Assembly: GCA_030817875.1 (NCBI GenBank)
Contig: JAUSZU010000001.1
Span: 1,798,001-1,862,000 of the forward strand
Origin: Flavobacterium sp. W4I14
GTDB lineage: Bacteria; Bacteroidota; Bacteroidia; Sphingobacteriales; Sphingobacteriaceae
Length of the DNA stretch: 64,000 bases
Direction of reading: 5' to 3'
Positions 27,873 to 37,266 of this stretch are shown here, one piece after another. The translations under genes and the position numbers were made by a program. The first letter of the stretch is position 1; each line of letters opens with the position of its first letter. Below the pieces are notes generated by a model. The model had not been told where the DNA came from and did no database searches. It was given only the letters and a program-made list of their open reading frames with translations.

Positions 27873-28770
27873 AATCTAAATACATTACACCTTCCATAAC
27901 GATTATAGAAGATCCGCTTATCCAAATTCCATCGTCCACTACTTCTGTTTCAATAACAGAAGGCCTACTAACATGAGCACCTTGTAAGATGCGATAACTT
28001 TGGTTTTTTTCCACATAGCCAAGCTTTTCAAGGTAACCGGTTAAAGGACCCGCTGCAGTTCCGGTAGCGGGATCTTCATCGATACCAATACTGGGGTTAA
28101 AAAAACGTGTTTCTGCAAGAAATTCACTTTTGCCATGTTCAGTAGTAAAAAGATAGCAACCTTCAAATCCGAATTTAGAGGAAGCTTCTTTCAAAAGACT
28201 TTTACGCAATACCGCTTTGCTTAAGAATTCCGAATTCTTTATGGGAACCATCAGGTGTCCCACTTCTGTTTTTACAATATTGATATTCCATTCGTTAAGG
28301 GTAAGATCTTCAGTACCTAGTCCAATGGCTTCGGCGATTATGCTGGCAGGTACCGTTACCATGATTTCAGCAGGCCGCTGTTTCATGCCAACGTAAGGAA
28401 TTCCATCTTTCTCAGTGATCTTAAGGGGAATCTTTTCACCCGCCATTAACACCCAGGCCTGTCCATTTTGTTCGCGGAAAATATCCCATTTTTTTAAGAT
28501 AGCCAGGCATACTGCACCCAAAAGATTATGTCCAGCTCCGGTAATCTCAAAATTCGCTGGCGTAAATGACCTTACGCTAAACACTTTTTCAGCTGCCGAA
28601 TAATTTACAAAAGAAGTTTCTGAATATCCAAACTCCCTGGCGATGTCATAATATTGTTCCAATTCCAATTGTTCCTCAGTATAAACTACAGACAATTGAT
28701 TTCCTTTAAATTTTTGATCCGTAAAAACATCCAGTACATAATAGTCAACTTTCTTTTTCATTGTTTTCAT
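27871..28770 (-). CDS. PhzF-family isomerase/epimerase-like protein
   Basis: A 299-aa protein with the two-lobed diaminopimelate-epimerase-like fold of PhzF. It shows YYVLDVFTDQKFKGNQLSVV at the start, the Glu-containing GYSETSFV, ITGAGHNLLGAV and GIDEDPATGTAAGPL. The family includes phenazine biosynthesis isomerase, but most members have unknown substrates. No phenazine genes are nearby. MKTMKKK (28770) is preferred over an upstream in-frame ATG at 28797; MKKK at 28761 is an alternative. It is divergent from an HxlR regulator that probably controls it. Confidence 0.88.
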   Translation of the reverse strand: MKTMKKKVDYYVLDVFTDQKFKGNQLSVVYTEEQLELEQYYDIAREFGYSETSFVNYSAAEKVFSVRSFTPANFEITGAGHNLLGAVCLAILKKWDIFREQNGQAWVLMAGEKIPLKITEKDGIPYVGMKQRPAEIMVTVPASIIAEAIGLGTEDLTLNEWNINIVKTEVGHLMVPIKNSEFLSKAVLRKSLLKEASSKFGFEGCYLFTTEHGKSEFLAETRFFNPSIGIDEDPATGTAAGPLTGYLEKLGYVEKNQSYRILQGAHVSRPSVIETEVVDDGIWISGSSIIVMEGVMYLD

Positions 28771-28814
28771 TTTTATGATTTCAAAATTAGCACACAAAAC
28801 TTTAAGTTTGTTAT

Positions 28815-28850
28815 CGGTTAACTAATGGTTACCGGTTACCTTTTGTTAAC
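28815..28850. promoter_or_regulatory. Candidate HxlR operator in the phzF/hxlR divergent promoter
   Basis: The units GGTTAAC (28816-28822), GGTTACC (28827-28833), GGTTACC (28834-28840) and TGTTAAC (28844-28850) are packed in 36 bp. They form overlapping inverted repeats such as GGTTAAC..GTTAAC. Position between the two divergent starts fits an operator. Confidence 0.55.
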
Positions 28851-28858
28851 TATCAAAT

Positions 28859-29212
28859 ATGGAAACACCAATCAAACGGGAAGCGACCTGCGAGCAGGAG
28901 CTGGCGGCTATCCGAGATAGTCTGGAAATACTTGGCGGCAAGTGGAAACTACGGATTATGCGGTATCTTAACAATCATATAGATGAAAAAAACACATTTA
29001 AGAAGATCCAGCGGGAGGTTGAGGGTATATCTGCAAAAATGCTTTCCAAAGAGTTGCGGGAACTTGAAATAAACCTCCTCGTTACCCGAACGGTTATGGA
29101 AACCAGACCTGTTACCGTGAATTATGCAATGACAGAATATGGGCTAAGTGTTTTCCCGGTCACCGAAACATTGGTTGATTGGGGATTAAACCACCGTGAA
29201 AAAATAAAGTAG
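28859..29212 (+). CDS. HxlR-family transcriptional regulator
   Basis: A 117-aa winged-helix protein. It has a CEQELAAIRDSLEILGGKWK opening with the family Cys near the N-terminus, then LRIMRYL, the recognition region ISAKMLSKELRELE and a C-terminal YGLSVFPVTETLVDWG. HxlR proteins sense redox or electrophile stress through cysteine or bind small ligands. The divergent PhzF gene is the likely target. Confidence 0.93.
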   Translation: METPIKREATCEQELAAIRDSLEILGGKWKLRIMRYLNNHIDEKNTFKKIQREVEGISAKMLSKELRELEINLLVTRTVMETRPVTVNYAMTEYGLSVFPVTETLVDWGLNHREKIK

Positions 29213-29827
29213 CATTCAAAAGCATTATACCAAAGTCCCAATTCGATATTAAGAAAGGGTTAACGTTTAATACATAACATTGTAAAAAATAATACTGCTC
29301 GCGATAGGGTTAATAGATACAGCAGGCAACTGATAAAATCGAATACAAAAGTATTCGGTATAATGACGGGAGGATCATCAAATACCTCAATAATTTGAAT
29401 AATCCTAAAGCCGTTTATTGCTGCTTTGCCCAGGCTGCTCCGACACAAGTATAGACCAACGATACCTTAGGACAACTTTCTCTTTACCTTTTATTTAGCG
29501 ATTGTTAACACGCTGACCTAAAGCGACGTAAATCTTTGACCTACCTGATCTACACCAGGACCATAACTCAACCAAAGCAAGTGCGAAGCAGTATGCAAGC
29601 AAGTACCCACCAAGCCTGGCCGGAAGGTGGCCCAAACGTGGGGTAAATGTGGCGTAAAGGTGGGCTTTAGAATATTTTTTTTGGGGTTTTTAATCAGATG
29701 GATTGATTGGGATACATCTCTTTTGATTATCCTAATATACTAAAATTATGGCTGTTCGGAATGGATTATCAAATTAACGGGCAAACGGAATCTTGTTTTT
29801 TTACAAACGTGGAATTAAGCTTTGAAA
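29213..29827. other. 615-bp region without an intact gene
   Basis: A short plus-strand open segment (~29339-29445) reads YKSIRYNDGRIIKYLNNLNN then PKAVYCCFAQAA before a stop and may be a remnant. At 29624-29665 there is a run of ~11-bp units starting GTGG (GTGGCCCAAAC, GTGGGGTAAAT, GTGGCGTAAAG, GTGGGC). Nothing else is recognisable. Confidence 0.5.
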
Positions 29828-31981
29828 TTATTTAGTAACTATTTCTATCTTACCGCCATTTTTAAATAGAACATGGGAGATGAAATATCCGTTATTTGCT
29901 TTTCCGTTAACTTTAATGTTGGTGATCCCCCTTCCCTTCCCAGGTTTAGTTATTGTTAACAATTTACCTGTACTGGTTTTCCATTTTACCTCATCAAAAA
30001 GTGGAGCAGTAACCAAATATTCGGCATCTGTTGCGGAGAATGGGTACAAGCCTAAAGAACTGAATACATACCAGGCCGACATTTCACCAGCATCATCCAT
30101 TCCCGAAAGCGCCAAACCATCGCTCCCTATACCATATAGCTCATTTAAAATCTTATCGATAATTTTCTGTGATTTTTCTGGTTTCCCGATAAACGTATAA
30201 GCAAAAGGCGCTTCATGATCGGGCTGATTTCCCTGGCAGTATTGACCAATCATGGTTTCTACATTCCGTGCGATATGTTTTGGGTTCCAGGGCACAGTAA
30301 ACAAGGAATCCAGCTTGGATTCGAACCCTTTTGCACCACCATAAAGTTCGATTAACCCTTTCATATCGTGCGGCGCATAAAACGAAACCTGCCAGGCATT
30401 GGCTTCCCTGTACATATATTCGTAATAAGGGTATTGTGGATTAAAAGGTTTGATCCAATCGCCATTCTCTAATCGCCCCCTCATAAAGCGTGTACCCGGA
30501 TCGAACATGTTTTTATAGTTTTTCGATCGGGCCATCAGGGTGCGGTAATTGATACTATCACCCAATTTTTTAGCGATCTGGGCCAGCGAATAATCATCGT
30601 AAGCATATTCCAGTGTTTTAGAAACGCCTGCCTTGGCTTTGGTTTCGACATGTGGATTTTTAACATCAGGATCTGAGATATAACCCTTCTCGATATATTC
30701 TTTCACAAACGGACGGGCACTACCATCTACATTGGCATTACGCAATAAAATTTGATAAGTACCTTTGATATCGAAATCATCTATTCCCCTCAAATAAGCG
30801 CCTGCAATAGAAGATGCGCCATGGTCGCCATGAAAAAACGTTGGGATGAAACCTGTTTTATCGCCAACCTCTTTCATTGATTTAATTACATCCAGGGTAA
30901 CCTTAGGCGTAATTAAGCCCAGCAGTACATCCTTATTGCGATAAGTATCCCAAAGAGACGGTTCGGTATAATAGTCGAAATTACCCTTTACTGTATTGTG
31001 CTTAGCATCTTTAAACTCCCCGTTTACATCACTCCGCAAGGCCGGCCATAAAAAAGAGCGGTACAAACAAGAATATAACATCTGCTTCTGTTTTTCGGTG
31101 CCCCCCTTTACCTGTATGGTAGATAAAAGTGTTTCCCATTTTGCTGTCGCTTCATTGCGGATTTCCGGAAAAGTCTTGTTGCCAATCTCTTTTTCCAGGT
31201 TTTCTTTGGCATTAGCCGTACTTACGAACGATAAGCCGATTTTAAGTTCTACTGGCGTTGCACCACCATCTGCCAGGTGCATAATCGCATAGCCTGAGCG
31301 TTTACCTACATCAGTCTGATCAAGTTTGTCGATCTTGGCATTTACCGTTGCGTAGAAATATACATTTTCGCCACCTTGGAAGCCCTGTACAGCAGAGTTG
31401 CCGACTTGCTCGATATTCCATGTAGAAACCCTGCTATTGGCCTTTCCCATATCGAAAAGAATCTGTCTGTTAGTGGGATTCTTATAATCATATTGATGAA
31501 ATCCACACCTCAAAGTTGAAGTAAGCTTTACATTTATTTTATAATCATTGAGATAAACCTGATAAAAACCAGGTGCAGAACTTTCATTTTCGTGCGAAAA
31601 TTTCGATCCGAACTGACCATTAGCATTAGATAGCGGCAAAATTGGAATGTTGCACAGGTTCCAGTGCCCTTTATTGGTGTGCGCAAAGCCATAAATAGTA
31701 TCATCCTCATATTCGTAGCCAGCACCAGATCCAAATTCGGTAATCGGACTTAATTGAACCATGGCATTAGGCAATGAGCTGCCTGGAAAAGTTAAACCTG
31801 CCCACGATCGCCAGCCCTGTGGCAACTCATAACCTAAAATTTTAGGATCGGTTAAGGGCGCGGTACCGATAAAAGTATTTACATACTTGGTAAAAGATGT
31901 TTTGGATTGACTTTGAGCAATATATACGCTCATAAGGTTCATAAACAAGATTAAGGTTAGCAGTTTGGTTAGCGATTTCAT
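29828..31981 (-). CDS. GH92 alpha-mannosidase
   Basis: A 717-aa secreted enzyme with an N-terminal signal peptide ending near AQSQ. GH92 features: YVNTFIGT at the mature N-terminus, the LSPITEFGSGAGYEYED region, GFAHTNKGHW, a central SLWDTYRNKD, FFHGDHGAS and the catalytic-domain GMDDAGEMSAWYVFSSLG. Family members are calcium-dependent exo-alpha-mannosidases that trim N-glycans and yeast mannan. The usual GNDD is GMDD here, a mild variant. It is divergent from a GH95 and close to a GH125, suggesting a glycan-foraging set. Confidence 0.95.
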   Translation of the reverse strand: MKSLTKLLTLILFMNLMSVYIAQSQSKTSFTKYVNTFIGTAPLTDPKILGYELPQGWRSWAGLTFPGSSLPNAMVQLSPITEFGSGAGYEYEDDTIYGFAHTNKGHWNLCNIPILPLSNANGQFGSKFSHENESSAPGFYQVYLNDYKINVKLTSTLRCGFHQYDYKNPTNRQILFDMGKANSRVSTWNIEQVGNSAVQGFQGGENVYFYATVNAKIDKLDQTDVGKRSGYAIMHLADGGATPVELKIGLSFVSTANAKENLEKEIGNKTFPEIRNEATAKWETLLSTIQVKGGTEKQKQMLYSCLYRSFLWPALRSDVNGEFKDAKHNTVKGNFDYYTEPSLWDTYRNKDVLLGLITPKVTLDVIKSMKEVGDKTGFIPTFFHGDHGASSIAGAYLRGIDDFDIKGTYQILLRNANVDGSARPFVKEYIEKGYISDPDVKNPHVETKAKAGVSKTLEYAYDDYSLAQIAKKLGDSINYRTLMARSKNYKNMFDPGTRFMRGRLENGDWIKPFNPQYPYYEYMYREANAWQVSFYAPHDMKGLIELYGGAKGFESKLDSLFTVPWNPKHIARNVETMIGQYCQGNQPDHEAPFAYTFIGKPEKSQKIIDKILNELYGIGSDGLALSGMDDAGEMSAWYVFSSLGLYPFSATDAEYLVTAPLFDEVKWKTSTGKLLTITKPGKGRGITNIKVNGKANNGYFISHVLFKNGGKIEIVTK

Positions 31982-32205
31982 TTTACATAAAACGTTTTAG
32001 TGTGTCATATCAAATATAGAAAATCTATTAAAATCCATTCAAAAATATCATAATAGTTACCAACTAAAATTTCGCTATTGCAAATTATCTGATGCTTAAA
32101 TAATTGAATAGTATGCCAATAATCAATATGTATTCTTCTACTTAGCGGACAGCACAATCGTTTGATTATCTATATATTTGATTACACACTAATCAAATAA
32201 CCAAC

Positions 32206-34473
32206 ATGTTTTTTAATTGCAAGCAAGCTATTCTCTGCACGCTCATCTCATTTTTAGCTTTCAGCTTTTCCACGCCAGTTTTCGCTCAACAGAAAGAAAA
32301 ACCATCTTTATTGCTTTGGGACGATAAACCTGCAAAGAACTGGATGACCGAAGCCTACCCCATCGGTAATGGTCGCATTGGAGGTATGATTTTCGGCGAT
32401 GTAAATCAGGAACATATTCAGTTTAATGATAATACACTCTGGACCGGGGATGAAAATGATCGCGGTATGTATCAGGCTTTTGGAGATATATTTATTGATT
32501 TCGATAATAAAGATCAAAATTTCAGCAATTATACAAGAAAATTAAATCTAACTGATGCGGTCCATTCCATCAAATACACTCAAAATGGGACCAGCTACAA
32601 ACGTGAATATTTCTGTAGCTTTCCGGATAAAGTAATGGTTTTAAGGTTAACTTCTGATCAAAAAAGATCATATTCAGGCACGGTCAGACTTAAAAACGCA
32701 CATCAGGGAAACATAACCGTTAGCGGAAATACCATCCAGTTTACTGGCAAGTTATCCAACGGAATGCCTTATCAGGCCACTGCTTTGGTTAAAATTGAAA
32801 ATGGCAGCAGCCATTCAGTTAAAGACAATGATGGCGAAAAATTAAAAATAGAAAATGCTGATGCCATAACCATCCTCTTTACCGCTGCTACTAATTATAG
32901 CAACAAGCGTAGTCAAAATTGGAAGGGAGAAGAACCTGCTTCCAAGATAGACCGTATCCTAAAACAAGCAGCTACAAAATCATATTCAAGTCTTTTAAAA
33001 GCACACGTTCAGGATTACCAGCAATTATTTAACCGTTTGGCGATTAATTTAGGTGAGCATGATATTAAAAACAACAGTTTACCAACTTATCAAAGGTTAA
33101 TCAATTATAAAAAAACTCCTGATCCTGCCTTAGAAGCTTTAATTTTTCAATACGGAAGATACCTCCTGATCAGTTCATCTAGACAGGGCGGTTTACCGGC
33201 CAACCTGCAAGGTCTTTGGAACGAAAGCAATACTCCGCCTTGGGGCAGCGATTATCATTCTAACATCAATATCCAGATGAATTATTGGCTGGCAGAGCCG
33301 ACCAATCTTTCTGAATGTCAGCTCCCATACCTGGATTACATTAATAGCATGCGGGAAGTGAGTGCTGTAGCCACACGCAAACAATATCCGAATACCCGTG
33401 GCTGGACCGTAAAAACAGAAAATAATATTTTTGGCGGAATGAGTTTTTTATGGAACACGCCCGGTAGCGCTTGGTATGCACAAGCACTGTGGGAGCATTA
33501 CGCTTTTACAAAAGACAAAAATTATTTAAAGAATTTTGCCTACCCGATTATAAAAGAAATCTCTGAATTTTGGGATGACCACTTGAAAAGAAGACCAGAT
33601 GGTACTTTGGTATCGCCATTGGGCTGGTCGCCAGAACATGGGCCAACTGAAGATGGCGTAACCCACGATCAGCAAATTGTGTACGATTTATTCACCAATT
33701 ATATAGAAGCTGCCGAAATTTTAGGCATTGATGGTGATTACAAAAAACACATTGCAGACCTTAAAGCACATTTATTAAAGCCTAAAATTGGTAAATGGGG
33801 CCAATTACAGGAATGGGAAACCGACCGTGATGATCCCAAAGATCAACATAGACACATTTCTCATCTGTTTGGCCTGCATCCAGGGAGAGAAATCAGCACC
33901 ATTAAAACACCAGAACTCGCCAAAGCTGCAAGGGTAACTTTAACTGCCCGTGGCGACGAATCGACAGGATGGTCTATGGCTTGGAAGATTAACTTTTGGG
34001 CCAGACTACAGGATGGCAATCATGCCTACAAAATATTACAGAACTTCATTACACCAGTAGGTGGCGCGGGTACCGATTACAATAAGGGCGGCGGGATATA
34101 TTCGAATCTTTTCTGTGCACATCCACCCTTCCAGATTGATGGAAATTTTGGTTACACTGCTGGCGTTTCAGAAATGCTTTTACAAAGCCAGGCTGGTGAA
34201 TTGCAATTATTACCTGCCCTGCCCGATCAGTGGTCAACAGGAAGTATCCAGGGTTTAAGAGCAAGGGGTAACTTCGAAATTACCAATCTGCAGTGGAAAG
34301 ATGGTAAAGTTATAAAGCTGTCGATCAAATCGTTATCAGGCGAAGATTGTATAGTAAGATCTCCTAATGTATTAAAACATAAGCTTAAAGGTACCAATGA
34401 AGGAAAATCTGGAAATGACTTTAAATACAGTTTTAAAACACGAGCCGGAAAAGTATACAGTTTTGAAGGATAA
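32206..34473 (+). CDS. GH95 alpha-L-fucosidase-type glycosidase (second copy)
   Basis: A 755-aa secreted GH95 without the nested domain of the copy at 5693. A signal peptide ends near VFAQQ. Motifs: [44 protein letters not shown] (paired Asn), LGWSPEHGP (probable acid Glu) and [12 protein letters not shown] (Asp). Length is typical for the family. A TATATTTG box at 32173-32180 is the likely -7 element. With GH92 and GH125 it suggests removal of fucose from complex glycans; alpha-L-galactosidase activity is the alternative. Confidence 0.94.
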   Translation: MFFNCKQAILCTLISFLAFSFSTPVFAQQKEKPSLLLWDDKPAKNWMTEAYPIGNGRIGGMIFGDVNQEHIQFNDNTLWTGDENDRGMYQAFGDIFIDFDNKDQNFSNYTRKLNLTDAVHSIKYTQNGTSYKREYFCSFPDKVMVLRLTSDQKRSYSGTVRLKNAHQGNITVSGNTIQFTGKLSNGMPYQATALVKIENGSSHSVKDNDGEKLKIENADAITILFTAATNYSNKRSQNWKGEEPASKIDRILKQAATKSYSSLLKAHVQDYQQLFNRLAINLGEHDIKNNSLPTYQRLINYKKTPDPALEALIFQYGRYLLISSSRQGGLPANLQGLWNESNTPPWGSDYHSNINIQMNYWLAEPTNLSECQLPYLDYINSMREVSAVATRKQYPNTRGWTVKTENNIFGGMSFLWNTPGSAWYAQALWEHYAFTKDKNYLKNFAYPIIKEISEFWDDHLKRRPDGTLVSPLGWSPEHGPTEDGVTHDQQIVYDLFTNYIEAAEILGIDGDYKKHIADLKAHLLKPKIGKWGQLQEWETDRDDPKDQHRHISHLFGLHPGREISTIKTPELAKAARVTLTARGDESTGWSMAWKINFWARLQDGNHAYKILQNFITPVGGAGTDYNKGGGIYSNLFCAHPPFQIDGNFGYTAGVSEMLLQSQAGELQLLPALPDQWSTGSIQGLRARGNFEITNLQWKDGKVIKLSIKSLSGEDCIVRSPNVLKHKLKGTNEGKSGNDFKYSFKTRAGKVYSFEG

Positions 34474-34480
34474 AGCAAAT

Positions 34481-34580
34481 GAGAGAATTATTGAATGATT
34501 GAGTTTTGAATGATTGAATGTTGGAGTAACCTGTTTAACCATTCCGTCATTCAATCATCCACTCATTCAATTATTCTCTT
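34481..34580. repeat. Palindromic repeat, family E (copy 1)
   Basis: Imperfect inverted repeat whose arms start GAGAGAATTATTGAATGA and end ACTCATTCAATTATTCTC. Internal ATTGAATGATTGA-like units recur. A related copy lies at 45637-45739. It sits between the GH95 stop and the SnoaL-like gene. Confidence 0.7.
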
Positions 34581-34628
34581 CCAAACATTTCTCTTCCAAT
34601 TTTCGTTTAATCATAAATATATTTTGTT

Positions 34629-34982
34629 ATGAGCACATCCGATAAACTATTAACCGAACATAACGCTAAAGTTGTTGTACTTGATTTCATCAATGCCTTA
34701 AACACCGAAAACTTTGAAATGGCCAGGGCACAATTGCATGACGATATGACTTTTAAAGGTGTTATGGGCGAAAGAAATGGCGCAGATATTTACATCGAAG
34801 ACATGAAGAAAATGAAATTCAAATACGATGTGAAAAAAGTATTTGTAGATCAGGAAGAAGTTTGTCTCTGGTACGATATCAACATGGGTGAAAAAACAAT
34901 CTTTTCAAGCGGCTGGTACAAACTGGAAGACGAGAAGATTAAATCGTTCCAGGTGATTTTCGACCCGAGACCAATTTTATAA
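34629..34982 (+). CDS. SnoaL-like/NTF2-fold protein
   Basis: A 117-aa single-domain protein with the cone-shaped NTF2 pattern: VVLDFINALNTENFEMARAQ, LHDDMTFKGVMGERNGADI, YIEDMKKMKFKYDVKKVFVD. The family holds ligand-binding proteins and isomerases of many kinds, and no catalytic residues stand out. No functional link with the neighbouring glycosidases is evident. Confidence 0.85.
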   Translation: MSTSDKLLTEHNAKVVVLDFINALNTENFEMARAQLHDDMTFKGVMGERNGADIYIEDMKKMKFKYDVKKVFVDQEEVCLWYDINMGEKTIFSSGWYKLEDEKIKSFQVIFDPRPIL

Positions 34983-35182
34983 GATTAACTTTCATATCAA
35001 TAACTTGGTACAAAGATCTCTCCATTTCGCTTCGCTACAGTCGAGATGACGATCACTGTATTTGAATCTATCAATGGTAGCTAAGTCTCAAGATTTTTAG
35101 CGTTTTAAATACCAATAGATTTTTCTGTTCCATTATGTTTCATCTAATAACTATCGATCAAAATGACCGATTGTAATAAGCA

Positions 35183-35377
35183 CTAGCAAACCTGTTTAAG
35201 TTTCTTTATGATAATGTAACTGGTTTCCAACTGAAAAAGAAACATTAAAAACTCATCCGTTTCACTGATTTCAATACTTTTAACGCTGCCAGATTGGCCC
35301 TTTCCATCTGTTATAACCTCTCCTACCTTAATTTCTAAAAGTGTAGAGGTAGGCAAATGATCATTTATTATTGTCAT
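35183..35377 (-). CDS. Small hypothetical protein (64 aa)
   Basis: A 64-aa acidic-to-neutral soluble protein (MTIINDHLPTSTLLEIKVGE start) with alternating beta-like segments and a KKLKQVC end. No family is recognised. It stands alone with clear intergenic DNA on both sides and no better frame, and the residue composition looks like real protein, but there is no independent support. Confidence 0.5.
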   Translation of the reverse strand: MTIINDHLPTSTLLEIKVGEVITDGKGQSGSVKSIEISETDEFLMFLFQLETSYIIIKKLKQVC

Positions 35378-35488
35378 TCTGTTAAAGTTAAGTACAGCGT
35401 GAATATTTTTTTAAACGTTGAAGATACCATGTTGTTCCATTATAGGCATTGGCAATTTCTGATACAATGTATGGAAAGATAAAACAAA

Positions 35489-35549
35489 ACCGTATTGATT
35501 GGGAATTGAACCTGATGTCAAATCAGTCAGGAAAACCAATCAATACGGT
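35489..35549. terminator. Long-stem inverted repeat downstream of GH125 gene
   Basis: Perfect 14-bp arms ACCGTATTGATTGG (35489-35502) and CCAATCAATACGGT (35536-35549) around a 33-bp loop. It lies 9 bp after the GH125 stop on the minus strand. A terminator or 3'-end stabiliser is likely, though no long T-tract follows. Confidence 0.6.
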
Positions 35550-35557
35550 CGGTTATA

Positions 35558-36982
35558 TTAAGCTTTTAATAAAGCTGGTTTTTCGTGATAGGTTCTCCAA
35601 AGTAACTCGCCAAATAAGGTATTAGACCAGGCAAACCAAGCTCTTGTAAAGTTTGCAGGGTTGTCTTTATTGAAAGACTCGTGCATAAAACCTTTACCAG
35701 CGTGTGTTTTACGTAACATTTCGATACAGGCTTTAATCTCGGCATCATCTTTTGAGGTTAAGGCACGCATGGTGATACTCATTGGCCAGATCATATCCTG
35801 ACCAGCATGCGGCCCACCAATTCCTTCGGCAGCTGTACCCTTAAAGAAATATGGATTGTCTTTAGAAAGGGCGAATTTTCTCGTGTTTTGGTAGATCGGA
35901 TCTTCAATTTTCATTGCACCTAAATAAGGCAAGCCCAACAAGCTTGGCACATTAGAATCGTCCATCAGATACGAACTTCCAAAACCATCTACCTCAAAAG
36001 CGTAAATTTTACCATATTTTGGATGATTAACGATAGCGTGTTTTTGTAGCGCCGCACTCACTTCATCAGCCAGGTTTAACAAACTGCTTTCCAGAGCCTG
36101 GTCGTGCTGTAGAGCTTTAATCATTTCTGCTGCCTGCTTTAAGCTCGATACCGCAAAAAAGTTAGAAGGAACCAAGAATGGAAAAATGGTGGCATCATCA
36201 CTCGGACGGAAAGCTGAACAGATTAATCCAACCGGATTTACCGGAAAACCATAACCCGCCATTGGTAAAGAATCGGTAGGTTGGGTAGTTTCGCGCTGAA
36301 AATGATATGGTCCTTTATCCGCTTTTCGTTGTTGTTCTTTAAATGTTTTTAAAGTTGCTTCAATTCCTTTTTTCCAATTGGCATCAAAAGGTGTTTTATC
36401 GCCCGTTTTTTTCCAGTAATGATAAGCCAGGCGGATTGGATAACATAAAGAATCTATTTCCCATTTACGCTCGTGAACACCAGGCTGCATGGCAGTTTTA
36501 TCGGTTTTCCACTCACCTACCTTTGTCGCATCGCCATAAAAAGCATTTGCATAAGGATCTTTTAAAACACATTTTGTTTGGTGGATAATTACGCCAGCTA
36601 TCAATTTTTTAAGTGCTTCATCTTCGTTTACGAACTGAAGATATGGCCAAACCTGTGCTGAACTATCGCGCAACCACATCGCATCAATATCACCGGTAAT
36701 TACATAAGTATCCGGTCTGCCATCTTTTTCTGAATGATAAACCGTAGTATCTAGAGTATTTGGAAAACAGTTTTCGAACAGCCAGGCCAATTCGGGGTTT
36801 TTAACGTTTGCCTGGAAAGTTTTAATTGCAGCATCTACAGCTTTACTTTGAAAATGTCGTTTTGCAGCGGCTACACGTACCACAGGAAATTCTGGTGCAA
36901 GATTAGCGGCAAAAGAAAATTTCGATGCGACAACGCCTGCCCCTAACAAACCTGTGTTTTGTATAAATGTTCTTCTTTTCAT
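35558..36982 (-). CDS. GH125 exo-alpha-1,6-mannosidase
   Basis: A 474-aa protein with a twin-arginine-like N-terminus (MKRRTFIQNTGLLGAG) and an (alpha/alpha)6 catalytic domain. GH125 motifs: YVITGDIDAMWLRDSSAQVWPYL with catalytic Asp, HERKWEIDSLCYPIRLAY, GYGFPVNPVGLICSAFRPSDD and AEGIGGPHAGQDMIWPM. These enzymes remove alpha-1,6-mannose from N-glycans, often together with GH92 enzymes. TAT export would place the folded enzyme in the periplasm. Confidence 0.95.
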   Translation of the reverse strand: MKRRTFIQNTGLLGAGVVASKFSFAANLAPEFPVVRVAAAKRHFQSKAVDAAIKTFQANVKNPELAWLFENCFPNTLDTTVYHSEKDGRPDTYVITGDIDAMWLRDSSAQVWPYLQFVNEDEALKKLIAGVIIHQTKCVLKDPYANAFYGDATKVGEWKTDKTAMQPGVHERKWEIDSLCYPIRLAYHYWKKTGDKTPFDANWKKGIEATLKTFKEQQRKADKGPYHFQRETTQPTDSLPMAGYGFPVNPVGLICSAFRPSDDATIFPFLVPSNFFAVSSLKQAAEMIKALQHDQALESSLLNLADEVSAALQKHAIVNHPKYGKIYAFEVDGFGSSYLMDDSNVPSLLGLPYLGAMKIEDPIYQNTRKFALSKDNPYFFKGTAAEGIGGPHAGQDMIWPMSITMRALTSKDDAEIKACIEMLRKTHAGKGFMHESFNKDNPANFTRAWFAWSNTLFGELLWRTYHEKPALLKA

Positions 36983-37266
36983 TATGATGTGTTATGATAT
37001 TTTAGTTTAATTTCTACTAAACGAAATCTATACATTATCGATTATGATAAGTAATAATGGTAAGATATTATTCGGTTAGCGCTTAACAAATATTATGATA
37101 ATTTTTCGAACATCAAAATCATTATCATCAATTAAACTATTCCTAAATCGATTTTCTTATACATCATATTGAAATAGATTCAGATCACATTTTTGACATG
37201 CCTAAAGGTAATAATTATGCCAGTAAAAATAATTTTGAATATATTTAAATAACCAAACCTATTCTT

